Assembly (NCBI GenBank): GCA_037131165.1
Contig: JBAXRO010000097.1
Span: forward strand, 1 to 5,780
Source of the DNA: WLNJ01 sp037131165
GTDB taxonomy: Bacteria; Actinomycetota; Thermoleophilia; Solirubrobacterales; Solirubrobacteraceae
Reading direction: 5' to 3'
Length of the DNA: 5,780 bases
Position 1 is the first letter of the stretch. Every line of letters starts with the position of its first letter. The notes beneath the pieces were generated by a model. That model was not told where the DNA came from. It saw nothing but the letters and a program-made list of their open reading frames with translations, and searched no databases. The position numbers were made by a program, and so were the translations under genes. Below, one piece after another: positions 1 to 5,780 of this stretch.

Positions 1-782
1 CTTCGGGCATCGGCGACAGTGTGCTGGTAGTGGGCGACAGCGAAATGATCAGGGTCCACGTCCACACCGACGACCCGGAGGCCGCGAAGGGGCTGTTCGA
101 AGGACTCGGGAAGGTCGAAAACTTCGAGCAGGAGGACATGAACGAGCAGATCCGCGACCGCGACGAGAGGCTCGGGGCCGCGCCGCGCTCGCACATCGTC
201 CTGCTCGTCCATGACACGCAGGTCGCAGGGCTGTTCGAACTCGACCACGTCACTGTCGTCGCCGGGGGAAGCGGCTCGATCTCGGAAGCGATCGCCACCA
301 GTCCCGCGGAGGAGGTGATCCTCGTCGCCACCTCGGCCACCGGCGCCGAGGCGGCCGCCTCCGCCCTGATCGCCAGTGGTCGCAAAGCTGAGCTTCTCGC
401 CGCCGAGAACCTCGCGGTGGCATTGCTTGCCCTGACGGCAGCGGACTCGTTCGAGGGCGACCTCGGAGCCTCAGTCAATGCGGAGCGGCTCCGCGGCGAT
501 CTGCTCGCGCTGACGGCCGCCGGGATCAGGGCTGCCACCGGTGCCGAGGCCCCGGACGGGGAGTTCGTCGGAGTCGTGGCCGGACGAACCGTCGCGGTCG
601 GTGGGCCGGAGGAGGTCGTAGTCGCGGTTTTGGCCGAGATCGGCTCTGCCGGATTCGTAACCGCCGTAATCGATCCGGCCGGTCCGCTCTCGGCTGCTGC
701 CCTTGAGGGCCGGGTCGCGGAGCTCGATCTCTCCGAGGCCGCGATGGGCGACTGGGTCTGCGCGTTCGCCGTCGAGGCTTGA
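1..782 (+). CDS. FakA/YloV-like (DAK2-family) protein, C-terminal part, 5'-truncated by window edge
   Basis: This is the C-terminal portion of a protein of the YloV/FakA family. In Firmicutes FakA, an N-terminal DAK2 (dihydroxyacetone-kinase-like) domain uses ATP to phosphorylate fatty acids carried by FakB. The frame is open from base 3 to the TGA at 780-782 (259 residues visible). The GTG at 21 is internal, because the family motif GIGDSVLVVGDSEMIRVHVH begins before it. The two His of the HVHTDDP motif (codons 57-59 and 63-65) belong to the middle domain; the stretch ending EDMNEQ corresponds to the family's ENMREQ region. What follows should be the C-terminal DegV-like domain, but its usual TMNPST and PNN motifs are absent. 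The closing segment GEFVGVVAGRTVAVGGPEEV matches the family's end. The kinase domain lies outside the window, so activity cannot be judged. Family assignment is confident; substrate is inferred. Confidence 0.85.
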   Translation, partial: SGIGDSVLVVGDSEMIRVHVHTDDPEAAKGLFEGLGKVENFEQEDMNEQIRDRDERLGAAPRSHIVLLVHDTQVAGLFELDHVTVVAGGSGSISEAIATSPAEEVILVATSATGAEAAASALIASGRKAELLAAENLAVALLALTAADSFEGDLGASVNAERLRGDLLALTAAGIRAATGAEAPDGEFVGVVAGRTVAVGGPEEVVVAVLAEIGSAGFVTAVIDPAGPLSAAALEGRVAELDLSEAAMGDWVCAFAVEA

Positions 783-825
783 GCGCTGCGAGCGCGACCG
801 GCATCACGGTCAGACTCGTCACGAG
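783..825 (+). repeat. three consecutive short inverted repeats in the fakA-like/recG spacer
   Basis: The 48-base gap between the first gene and recG is almost filled by three small hairpin-forming inverted repeats. GCGCT (783-787) pairs with AGCGC (791-795) over a 3-base loop. GACCG (796-800) pairs with CGGTC (807-811) over a 6-base loop. CTCGT (815-819) faces ACGAG (821-825), realistically 4 pairs with a 3-base loop. No run of T follows, so this is not a standard intrinsic terminator. The stems are short and GC-rich DNA makes such pairs often by chance; a role in RNA processing or partial attenuation is only possible. Confidence 0.4.
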
Positions 826-830
826 CAACA

Positions 831-2972
831 GTGAGTGGTGGATGGCAGCCAACCGGTTTCGCGAGCAGCGAACCACTTGATCGCGAGGCGATGGCCTCGG
901 CGCCGTGGCGGTCGCCTCGACCGTCCGGGTTGGAGTGCTCGCTCGCCTTCCGGGGGGAGCGGGAGAAGCGGGGGGCGGAGTCGCTCCGCCTGACGAGCGT
1001 CGGCGCACTGCTGGAGCACCTTCCTCACCGCCATGAGGACCGTGGCGGCATGAAGCTTGTCGGCGACCTGATGACCGGCGAGGACGCGACCGTCTCCGTC
1101 GAGGTCAGGTCGATCGACAACAGGCCGTCCTGGGGTAGGGGGCGGGTCAGCCGCACAGTGGCCACAGTCGCGGACGAGAGCGGACCGTTGGAAGCGGTCT
1201 GGTTCAACCAACCGTGGGTCACGCGGCAGGTGAAAGCAGGTACTCGGCTGATCCTCCACGGGAGGTTCGAGGGCCGGGGAAGGTTCCGAGTCGCCGAGCA
1301 CGAGATCGGGTCGGGCGTCGGGTCGCTGACCCAGGGCCTCGTCCCTGTGCATCCGGCGGCCGAAGGCCTCTCGCCCAAGCGGATCAGGAGGGAGGTCGCC
1401 AAGCACCGTGGATCGCTGACGGACGTGACCGATCCGCTGCCCGCGCGGCTGATCGCTGCGGAGCGGCTGGCGACGCGGCCCGACGCGCTCGATGCCATCC
1501 ACTTTCCTGAGTCGACGGTCTCTCAGGAGGCGGCGAGGGAGAGGCTCGCTTTCGAGGAGCTGCTGATGCTCCAGCTCGACCTCCAGCGGCGCCGAGCCGG
1601 ACGTGACCTCTCTGGGAGCGCGTTCGCACTCGATGTCCAGGCGACGCTGTCGGCTCGCTGGCTTGACGGCCTCCCATTCGAGCCGACCGGGGATCAGCTC
1701 CGGGCCATCGATGCGATTTCGGCCGACCTCACCGCCGCCCGCCCGATGAGCCGGCTGCTGATGGGCGAAGTCGGCTCAGGCAAGACGGTGGTCGCGATGC
1801 ACGCCCTGCTGAGGGCGGTCGAATGCGGAAAGCAAGGCGCGCTGATGGCCCCGACCGAGACGCTTGCCGCCCAGCATGCGCGGAGCATCGAGCGCCTGCT
1901 CGATGGCATCCCGCTCCCGTTCGCCCTGCTTACGGGATCGACCCCGGCAGCGAGGCGCAGGGAGATCCTCGATCGGCTCGAAACCGGTGAGCTGCCGCTC
2001 GTCATCGGCACTCATGCCCTGATCGAGGACGACGTCGTGATCCCGGGTCTTGCAGTCTGCGTCGTCGACGAGCAGCACCGTTTCGGGGTGCGCCAGCGCG
2101 AACTGCTCGCCGCGCGGGGTGGGGAGCCGGGTGTCCTTCCGCATGTCCTCCACATGACCGCGACTCCGATCCCGAGGACGCTGGCACTTGCCGCCTACGG
2201 CGATCTCGACACCACGGTCCTCAAGGAGATGCCAGCAGGTCGGCGCCCTGTCGAGACCCATCTCGTCAATGGTCAGGCGGCCCGCAACAGGGCCTACGAG
2301 CGGATCCGCGAGGAAGTCGCCGACGGCGCCAGGGCTTTCGTCGTCTGCCCGCTGGTTGACAGCTCGGAGGCTGTCGAGGCGAGGGCAGCCGTCGAGGAAC
2401 GGGACCGGCTCGCCTCTGGGCCCCTTGCCGGACTCGAGGTCGGACTGCTCCATGGCCGCATGACCCCGGCTGAGAAAGAGGAGGTGATGCTCGGGTTCGC
2501 GCACGGCTCGACCGAGGTGCTGGTCTCGACGACGGTGATCGAGGTTGGGATCGACGTGCCCGACGCGACCGTGATGCTCATCGAGGACGCCGAGCGGTTC
2601 GGTCTGGCCCAGTTGCACCAGCTCCGGGGCAGGGTGGGGCGCGGCGAGCGGGCTGGCCTCTGCCTGCTGTGCGGACCGAGCCAGGCAAGGAGACTGGTTG
2701 CGATGACCGAGACCTCGGACGGCTTCCGACTCGCCGAGCTGGACCTCGAGCTGAGAGGCGAGGGCGACCTCACCGGTCTCAGGCAGTCAGGTCTGCCCAG
2801 CCTCAGGGCCGCCAGCCTCCCGGCCGACCTGCCGCTGCTGGAGCGGGCACACTCGGCCGCCTCGGCCATCCTCGCAGCCGATCCGCTGCTCGAGGACCCA
2901 ACCTCGGCGCTGCTGTGCGATCGGCTCGCGGAGGCGGCGAGGTTGCCTTCCGATGGGCGACTGGCGGCCTGA
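831..2972 (+). CDS. recG: ATP-dependent DNA helicase RecG
   Basis: RecG is a superfamily 2 translocase that remodels stalled replication forks and branch-migrates Holliday junctions in the cytoplasm. The predicted 713 residues compare well with about 690 in E. coli. Visible in order: an N-terminal wedge/OB region (about 60-165) with LLEHLPHRHEDR and the aromatic WFNQPW (124-129); a Q-motif-like FEPTGDQ (283-289); Walker A GEVGSGKT (312-319); GTHALI (393-398); the DEQH box (413-416); TAT (443-445); and motif VI QLRGRVGR (597-604). The C-terminal TRG motif keeps the key Arg642 and Gln652, ten residues apart as in E. coli RecG. GTG 831 is the first standard start after the previous stop, in the same frame. 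ATG 891 is an alternative that loses 20 unconserved residues; neither has a strong ribosome binding site. Residues 20-50 match the family poorly (see findings). rsmD follows 4 bases later. Confidence 0.97.
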   Translation: MSGGWQPTGFASSEPLDREAMASAPWRSPRPSGLECSLAFRGEREKRGAESLRLTSVGALLEHLPHRHEDRGGMKLVGDLMTGEDATVSVEVRSIDNRPSWGRGRVSRTVATVADESGPLEAVWFNQPWVTRQVKAGTRLILHGRFEGRGRFRVAEHEIGSGVGSLTQGLVPVHPAAEGLSPKRIRREVAKHRGSLTDVTDPLPARLIAAERLATRPDALDAIHFPESTVSQEAARERLAFEELLMLQLDLQRRRAGRDLSGSAFALDVQATLSARWLDGLPFEPTGDQLRAIDAISADLTAARPMSRLLMGEVGSGKTVVAMHALLRAVECGKQGALMAPTETLAAQHARSIERLLDGIPLPFALLTGSTPAARRREILDRLETGELPLVIGTHALIEDDVVIPGLAVCVVDEQHRFGVRQRELLAARGGEPGVLPHVLHMTATPIPRTLALAAYGDLDTTVLKEMPAGRRPVETHLVNGQAARNRAYERIREEVADGARAFVVCPLVDSSEAVEARAAVEERDRLASGPLAGLEVGLLHGRMTPAEKEEVMLGFAHGSTEVLVSTTVIEVGIDVPDATVMLIEDAERFGLAQLHQLRGRVGRGERAGLCLLCGPSQARRLVAMTETSDGFRLAELDLELRGEGDLTGLRQSGLPSLRAASLPADLPLLERAHSAASAILAADPLLEDPTSALLCDRLAEAARLPSDGRLAA

Positions 2973-2976
2973 CGCG

Positions 2977-3519
2977 ATGCTCAGGGTCGTAGCCGGTTCC
3001 CGCGGCAGCCGCCTGATCGAGACGCCCCCGGGTCGCTCGACGAGGCCGACTTCGGACAGGGTCCGGGAGGCGCTGTTCTCGATGCTCGGCGACCTGACCC
3101 ACTCGAGGGTGCTTGCCCTGTTTGCCGGTTCGGGCGCCCTCGGGATCGAGGCTCTCTCGCGTGGTGCCGCCGGTGCCGTGTTCGTCGAGAACTCTGCCAA
3201 GGCGGCTTCCTGCGTTCGTCGCAACCTCGAGTCACTTGAGCTCGCCGCCGAGGGGGAGGTGGTTCATGCCGACTGGCTCAAGGCTGTGCGGGGGTTTGCC
3301 GGTGGCGGCCAGCGGTTCGACATCGTTTTCGTCGACCCGCCCTATGCGGACGCGGCATCGATCTCTTCCCTGCTGGGGGATGAGCTGAGCCTGTGCCTCG
3401 ACGAGCGAGCGACGGTCGTATTCGAATCCGGAGTCGATTCGCCTCTGGTCGCGGGGCTGCGGTTGGAGCGCGAGAAGCGCTACGGCGATACGGTTGTCCG
3501 CCTCTATGGCACCAACTGA
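2977..3519 (+). CDS. rsmD: 16S rRNA (guanine(966)-N(2))-methyltransferase RsmD
   Basis: RsmD uses S-adenosylmethionine to methylate N2 of G966 (E. coli numbering) in 16S rRNA near the ribosomal P site. The 180-residue product has the family's usual length and opens with the typical MLRVVAG block. Next come STRPTSDRVREALFSML (21-37), the SAM-binding motif I VLALFAGSGALG (45-56), SRGA (61-64) and the catalytic DPPY tetrapeptide (120-123). Motif I has Ala47 where the family normally has Asp. I chose ATG 2977 because it places the conserved block at the N-terminus. An in-frame ATG at 2953 adds 8 residues, overlaps recG by 20 bases, and has a GAGG (2939-2942) ten bases upstream, so it is a real alternative. 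The 3' end overlaps coaD by 14 bases, suggesting translational coupling. Confidence 0.95.
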   Translation: MLRVVAGSRGSRLIETPPGRSTRPTSDRVREALFSMLGDLTHSRVLALFAGSGALGIEALSRGAAGAVFVENSAKAASCVRRNLESLELAAEGEVVHADWLKAVRGFAGGGQRFDIVFVDPPYADAASISSLLGDELSLCLDERATVVFESGVDSPLVAGLRLEREKRYGDTVVRLYGTN

Positions 3520-4003
3520 GCGAATCGCTGTCTGCCCCGGGTCGTACGACCCGATCACGAATGGCCACCTCGACGTCATCTCGCGCGCCTCGCGCGTCTT
3601 CGACGAGGTAATCGTGGCGGTTGTCAACCTCCCGATCCGCAAGGGAAAGACGCTTTTCACGGCCGAGGAGCGAGTCGAGATGGTCGAGCAGGCGACGGCT
3701 CACCTCGGAAACGTGAAGGCGGAGCCATTCTCGACCCTCGTGGTCGACTTCGCCCGCGAGCGGGGCGCTCTGGCGATCGTCAAGGGCCTTCGGGCGATCT
3801 CCGACTTCGAGTACGAGTTTGAGATGAACCAGCTCAACCGCCAACAGGCCCCGGACATCGAGTCGGTCTACATGATGGCTTCGCCCCAGTACAGCTTCGT
3901 CAGTTCGAGTGGCATCAAGGAGCTCGCGACCTTTGGCGGGGACATCGGGAGTATGGTTCCCAAGCATGTGGCGGAGCGACTGCAGCAGGAACTCGCTCGG
4001 TGA
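3506..4003 (+). CDS. coaD: phosphopantetheine adenylyltransferase CoaD (PPAT)
   Basis: CoaD transfers AMP from ATP to 4'-phosphopantetheine, giving dephospho-CoA and pyrophosphate, the penultimate step of CoA synthesis, and works as a cytosolic hexamer. The 165 residues match the family length. Visible: the nucleotidyltransferase signature PGSYDPITNGH (11-21) with the TxGH His21; KGLRAISDFEYE (93-104), where the family often has Arg first; and the C-terminal SSSGIKELATFGGD (133-146), followed by VPKHVAERL. ATG 3506 is preferred because it begins just before the first strand (ERIAVCPG). A TTG at 3494 would add four unconserved residues. The start lies inside the end of rsmD with no clear Shine-Dalgarno, so translation may depend on ribosomes finishing rsmD. 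rsmD-coaD adjacency is common in bacteria and supports the call. Confidence 0.97.
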   Translation: MAPTERIAVCPGSYDPITNGHLDVISRASRVFDEVIVAVVNLPIRKGKTLFTAEERVEMVEQATAHLGNVKAEPFSTLVVDFARERGALAIVKGLRAISDFEYEFEMNQLNRQQAPDIESVYMMASPQYSFVSSSGIKELATFGGDIGSMVPKHVAERLQQELAR

Positions 4004-4017
4004 ATAGAGGAAAAGTC

Positions 4018-4033
4018 CTGGAAAGCTGGAAAG
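4018..4033 (+). repeat. perfect 8-base tandem direct repeat (CTGGAAAG x2)
   Basis: CTGGAAAG at 4018-4025 is followed at once by an identical copy at 4026-4033. It lies in the 39-base leader between coaD and the SepIVA-like gene, and its second copy runs into the purine tract that serves as ribosome binding site. It is one of the few A-rich patches in the window. A replication-slippage duplication is the simplest origin; a regulatory role is unproven. Confidence 0.75.
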
Positions 4034-4038
4034 GGGAG
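4030..4038 (+). promoter_or_regulatory. ribosome binding site of the SepIVA-like gene
   Basis: AAAGGGGAG is the clearest Shine-Dalgarno-like tract in the window. Its AAGG part sits 8 bases, and its GGAG part 4 bases, before ATG 4043. It supports that start and suggests independent initiation, unlike coaD and the acyl-CoA synthetase gene, which lack obvious sites. Confidence 0.65.
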
Positions 4039-4042
4039 CGGC

Positions 4043-4504
4043 ATGGACGTACTCGTACTGATTGACAAGCTTGACGATCTGGTCCACGGTGCCAAGCAGG
4101 TGCCCCTGACGGATCAGGTCCGCGTCGACAAGGAGGAGATCTACGACCTCCTCGACCAGATGCGCGCAACGATCCCCGAGGAGATCAAGCAGGCGCGGTG
4201 GATCGTCAAGGAGCGCCAGGAGATGCTCGCCGAGGCCAAGCGCGAATCGGAGCGGATCATCACCGAGGCCCGCGAGAAGCAGGACCAGCTGATCTCCGAG
4301 CAGGAAATCACACGCGAGGCAGAGCGGGCAGCCGAGGACATCGTCGAGGATGCTCGCACCCGTGAGCGCGAGATCAGGCTCGGAGCCGAGGATTACGCCG
4401 ACGAGGTTCTCCACACCCTCGAGGAGAACCTCAGCAAGCTGCTGGCCGCCGTCCAGCGCGGACGCGACCGCCTGGCCGGCAACGAAGCCGCACAGGCCGA
4501 CTGA
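4043..4504 (+). CDS. SepIVA/DivIVA-like coiled-coil protein (short form)
   Basis: This 153-residue, highly charged protein has no signal peptide or membrane segment. Residues 1-55 form a globular-looking head with VLIDKLDDLV, VPLTDQVRV and EEIYDLLDQM followed by IPEEIKQA. Residues 56-112 are a Glu/Arg/Ala-rich helix with heptad-like spacing (AEAKRESERI, TEAREKQDQL, AERAAEDI), a coiled coil. Residues 114-144 form a second conserved-looking block, GAEDYADEVL then LAAVQRGRDRL. From memory, mycobacterial SepIVA (Rv2927c, about 245 residues) shares the same head (VPMT, LIDDIKDAIPGEL) and tail (YVDNKLAEFE, VGRGRHQL), with a much longer middle. SepIVA belongs to the DivIVA-domain proteins and acts in polar growth and division. 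The helix also resembles ATP synthase subunit b, which automated annotation may report, but the N-terminal membrane anchor of that protein is missing. Function by homology is inference. Confidence 0.75.
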   Translation: MDVLVLIDKLDDLVHGAKQVPLTDQVRVDKEEIYDLLDQMRATIPEEIKQARWIVKERQEMLAEAKRESERIITEAREKQDQLISEQEITREAERAAEDIVEDARTREREIRLGAEDYADEVLHTLEENLSKLLAAVQRGRDRLAGNEAAQAD

Positions 4505-4508
4505 TCCC

Positions 4509-4522
4509 GAGCGCCGTCGCTC
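4509..4522 (+). repeat. short inverted repeat before the acyl-CoA synthetase gene
   Basis: GAGCG (4509-4513) and CGCTC (4518-4522) form a perfect 5-pair stem with a 4-base loop inside the 25-base spacer, ending 7 bases before ATG 4530, where a Shine-Dalgarno would normally lie. No T-run follows, so terminator function is unlikely. It could lower initiation at the next gene or be chance in GC-rich DNA. Confidence 0.35.
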
Positions 4523-4529
4523 TGCGCGG

Positions 4530-5780
4530 ATGAGTGGACCTGCCGAGAGAATCGGTGGAGCGATCGCGTCGCTCGCGGTTCTTCGCGAAGCCGGCGTGCT
4601 GGGCCTCGAACGGCCCGACAAGGCGGCGCGCTCAGTCGCCGCGCTGGTGAAGTTCGGCCCTTCGGCAGCGGCCGCGCTCGAGTCATGGGCAGTTCGCAAC
4701 CCGAGCGGGATCGCGGTGGTCGACGACGCCGGCATCCACACTTGGCAGGAACTCGCCGACAGGTCAGCCGGCCTCGCCAGGGGATTGCACTCAAGAGGAG
4801 TGAACGCCGGCGATCGTGTGGGGGTGTTGATCCGGGATCACGCTGACTTCGTCGCCGCGATCGGCGCGATCTCGAGGATCGGAGCGGACACGGTCCTGCT
4901 GAACACCTCCTTCGCCGCACCGCAGGTCGCAGGGGTCGTCGAGCGCGAGTCGGTCACTGCCCTGGTCCATGACGGCGAGTACTCCGAGGCTGCCTCGCTC
5001 GCCAACGTCCCGGGTCCCTGCGTCGTCGCATGGCCCGAGGGTGCCCCCGAGGGAAGCGAGACGATCGACGACCTCATTGCGTCAGCCCCTGGCGGTGACC
5101 CCCCGGCTCCGGGAAGTCCCGGTCGAACGGTGATCCTCACCTCCGGCACCACTGGAACCCCGAAGGGGGCCAACAGGAGCGGTCCTCCGTCGCTGCTCGA
5201 TGCCGCGACACTGCTCGAGCGGATCCCGCTCAGGGCCGGGCGGGTCACGGTGATCGGGGCGCCCCTGTTCCACTCGTGGGGCTTCGCCCATCTCAGCCTC
5301 GCCTCCGCGCTCGGCTCGACGATGGTCCTCAGACGCAGGTTCAATCCTGCCCAGGTGGTCGCCGACTCGAACCGCTACGGCGCCGACACGATCGCCCTCG
5401 TCCCGGTGATGCTCCGCAGGATGCTGGAACTCGATCCGGCCGAGGGCACTCTTGCCGGAGGAGGAGTGAGGATCATCGCCTTGAGCGGCTCGGCCCTCCC
5501 TGCGGAACTCGCGATCAGGGCGACGGAGCGGTACGGACATGTTCTCTACAACCTCTACGGCTCTACCGAGGTCGCCTGGGCGACGATCGCCGATCCGGCG
5601 GACATCGCTGCCGCTCCCGGAACGGCCGGCCTGCCGCCTCGCGGCACCGTGCTCAGGCTTTACGACGAGGACGGCAGCGAGGTCGAACAGGGCGAGCGTG
5701 GGCGGATCTTCGTTGGTAACGCGCTGATGTTCGAGGGCTACACGGGCGGCGGCAACAAGGAAGTGATCAACGGACTGATG
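4530..5780 (+). CDS. AMP-binding acyl-CoA synthetase (FadD-like), 3'-truncated by window edge
   Basis: The frame is open from ATG 4530 to the last base, giving 417 residues without a stop. It belongs to the ANL adenylate-forming superfamily, which activates a carboxylic acid with ATP to an acyl-AMP and then transfers it to CoA. Visible: an N-terminal helical extension (1-45); the phosphate-binding loop LTSGTTGTPKG (203-213); APLFHSWGFAHL (244-255); LSGSALPAEL (318-327); the A5 motif YGSTE (343-347) followed by VAWATIADP; and GRIFVGNALMFEGYTGGG (391-408). The window ends just before the expected STGD motif, so the C-terminal domain with the catalytic Lys is not seen. The APLFHSWGF and YGSTEVAWATI segments resemble the mycobacterial FadD2/FadD12 type as I recall it. 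Acyl chain specificity cannot be read. No clear ribosome binding site precedes the start, and it follows the SepIVA-like gene by 25 bases in the same direction, probably in one operon. Confidence 0.93.
   Translation, partial: MSGPAERIGGAIASLAVLREAGVLGLERPDKAARSVAALVKFGPSAAAALESWAVRNPSGIAVVDDAGIHTWQELADRSAGLARGLHSRGVNAGDRVGVLIRDHADFVAAIGAISRIGADTVLLNTSFAAPQVAGVVERESVTALVHDGEYSEAASLANVPGPCVVAWPEGAPEGSETIDDLIASAPGGDPPAPGSPGRTVILTSGTTGTPKGANRSGPPSLLDAATLLERIPLRAGRVTVIGAPLFHSWGFAHLSLASALGSTMVLRRRFNPAQVVADSNRYGADTIALVPVMLRRMLELDPAEGTLAGGGVRIIALSGSALPAELAIRATERYGHVLYNLYGSTEVAWATIADPADIAAAPGTAGLPPRGTVLRLYDEDGSEVEQGERGRIFVGNALMFEGYTGGGNKEVINGLM

Noticed and set aside
2356..2361. TTGACA, a -35-like hexamer; another at 4062-4067
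   Set aside because: Both are inside coding sequence (recG and the SepIVA-like gene), with no matching -10 element at a suitable distance that I can see.
1776..2618. 280-codon minus-strand open frame inside recG
   Set aside because: It lies wholly opposite the helicase domains of a clear recG and is a mirror of its codon bias, with no recognisable motif.
4008..4019. AGGA/TCCT 4-pair hairpin after the coaD stop
   Set aside because: Too short and weak for a terminator, without a T-run, and followed by a ribosome binding site for the next co-directional gene.
3278..4741. Very long minus-strand open frame (487 codons) opposite rsmD, coaD, the SepIVA-like gene and the acyl-CoA synthetase start
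   Set aside because: It crosses four well-supported + strand genes and their spacers. Its translation shows no recognisable domain, and long antisense frames are expected in GC-rich DNA, where stops are rare opposite biased codons.
5276..5719. 147-codon + strand open frame in a different phase from the acyl-CoA synthetase
   Set aside because: The Arg/Gly-rich translation has no family features, while the ANL motifs lie in the phase starting at 4530, which stays open to the window end.
1..5780. Search for a defence, toxin-antitoxin, secondary-metabolite, phage or CRISPR system
   Set aside because: All six genes belong to known housekeeping or metabolic families. No array of repeats, integrase, transposase, tRNA or unexplained gap over 50 bases was seen.

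Overview
The window is a GC-rich stretch (about two thirds G+C by eye) carrying six genes, all on the + strand and tightly packed, with no RNA gene, mobile element or CRISPR array visible. The gene set and order (FakA/YloV-like protein, recG, rsmD, coaD, a SepIVA/DivIVA-like coiled-coil protein, an acyl-CoA synthetase) and the high GC point to an actinobacterium. The SepIVA-like gene next to coaD is the strongest lineage clue. A deep-branching class such as Thermoleophilia is a guess, not a demonstration.

Layout: 1-782 is the C-terminal part of a FakA/YloV-like fatty-acid-kinase family protein whose start lies before the window. A 48-base spacer follows, made almost entirely of three small inverted repeats. 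recG (831-2972) encodes the branch-migrating helicase. rsmD (2977-3519, or from 2953) encodes the 16S rRNA guanine methyltransferase and coaD (3506-4003) encodes phosphopantetheine adenylyltransferase. recG, rsmD and coaD are separated by 4 bases or overlap. A 39-base purine-rich leader holding a perfect 8-base tandem repeat and a good Shine-Dalgarno precedes a 153-residue SepIVA-like protein (4043-4504). After 25 bases, an AMP-binding acyl-CoA synthetase (4530 onward) runs off the right edge with 417 residues visible, just before its expected STGD motif.

The six genes probably form one operon of housekeeping functions: DNA repair, ribosome modification, CoA synthesis, envelope growth or division, and fatty-acid activation. 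A lipid thread runs through it. The FakA family makes acyl-phosphate, CoaD makes the precursor of CoA, the acyl-CoA synthetase consumes CoA, and mycobacterial SepIVA acts in polar growth and division. This link is inference from neighbourhood.

I see no convincing new multi-gene system. The observations worth a second look are local: loss of signature motifs in the FakA-like C-terminal domain, a doubtful reading frame at the RecG N-terminus between two G6 tracts, an Asp-to-Ala change in RsmD motif I, the tandem repeat at the SepIVA-like ribosome binding site, the short form of that protein, and the acyl-CoA synthetase in this cluster.
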